23,519 nt of DNA from contig JAYVFS010000325.1 of the NCBI GenBank assembly GCA_043772905.1, positions 1-23,519 of the forward strand, in the 5' to 3' direction. The notes beneath the pieces are model-generated. The model was not told the origin of the DNA, made no database searches, and saw only the letters and a program-made list of their open reading frames with translations. This document shows positions 23,423 through 23,519 of the stretch, piece by piece. Position numbers and translations under genes: made by a program. This DNA is from JAAFJT01 sp043772905 (lineage in GTDB: Bacteria; Bacteroidota; Bacteroidia; Chitinophagales; Saprospiraceae). The first letter of the stretch is position 1; each line of letters opens with the position of its first letter.

Positions 23423-23519
23423 ATCTTCGATAAACCCGTGGTGCCCCGCCCTGCCCTGCCCGCGCTGCGGGCCTGGCCCTGCCTGGCCGCCGCCTGCCTG
23501 GCCGGCCTGCTGGAATGGG
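23417..23519 (+). CDS. Possible 5' end of a foreign GC-rich gene (partial)
   Basis: From the ATG at 23417, preceded by GGTGG, an open frame reads MQIFDKPVVPRPALPALRAW followed by a hydrophobic Ala/Leu/Cys stretch (CLAAACLAGLLEW) to the window edge. All codons are strongly GC-biased at the third position (CTG, GCC, CCC), unlike the rest of the window. This looks like the N-terminus of a membrane or exported protein of a high-GC bacterium. Only 34 codons are visible and the family is unknown. Confidence 0.35.
   Translation, partial: MQIFDKPVVPRPALPALRAWPCLAAACLAGLLEW

Noticed and set aside
1..23519. tRNA, rRNA, CRISPR array, prophage or insertion sequence
   Set aside because: No cloverleaf-like segment, rRNA signature, spaced direct repeats, transposase or phage genes were seen.

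Overview
The window looks like a chromosomal segment of a Bacteroidota bacterium. Supporting signs: moderate to low GC (about 40% by eye), no clear Shine-Dalgarno sequences, signal peptides ending in A-Q-N or A-Q-D, a huge secreted Cys-containing protein, a very large alpha-2-macroglobulin with a CTEQ thioester motif, a proline-rich TonB-type protein, and a few matches to the TAnnTTTG promoter element of that phylum. The genus cannot be told from the sequence. The last 100-150 bases are abruptly GC-rich (about 70%) and look like DNA of another organism joined through a GGTGGC repeat, probably an assembly chimera.

Layout. 1-3776 (-) is the 5' part of a giant secreted protein whose 3' end lies outside the window. 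3777-4312 is a divergent spacer with REP-like nested inverted repeats. 4313-10414 (+) is a 2033-aa alpha-2-macroglobulin followed by a strong terminator. 10701-11396 (+) is a two-TM sensor-like protein, convergent with acetoacetyl-CoA synthetase (11385-13382, -). 13537-13953 and 14098-14691 (+) are two small membrane-anchored coiled-coil proteins. 14688-15902 (-) is a BaiN/HI0933-type flavoprotein, 16027-17511 (-) an SLC45-like MFS sugar transporter, and 17619-19355 (-) a gamma-glutamyltransferase. A 338-bp spacer holds an attenuator-like hairpin. 19694-20623 (+) is an NAD-dependent epimerase-like protein. 20709-21485 and 21501-22667 (+) are a secreted DUF6503-like protein and RecF, 15 bp apart. 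22766 to about 23400 (-) is a TonB C-terminal-domain protein with a damaged 5' end.

The genes are mostly housekeeping or envelope functions and do not form one obvious pathway. What unites the window is a DNA-level signal. The non-palindromic 10-mer TACTGAGGGG occurs 22 times exactly (plus degenerate copies), about once per 1.05 kb, where about 0.05 copies would be expected for equal base composition. It lies in genes of unrelated function, on both strands (14 + / 8 -), equally often on coding and template strands (10 versus 11), and in all five reading registers that avoid its internal TGA. The core carries 4 to 6 G and is followed by T in 17 of 22 copies. One copy is built into an intergenic terminator. 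Density, size, lack of palindromy and terminator use resemble the DNA uptake sequences of Neisseriaceae and Pasteurellaceae; a Chi-like recombination signal or a protein-binding or modification motif are alternatives. I consider this the most likely undescribed system in the window.
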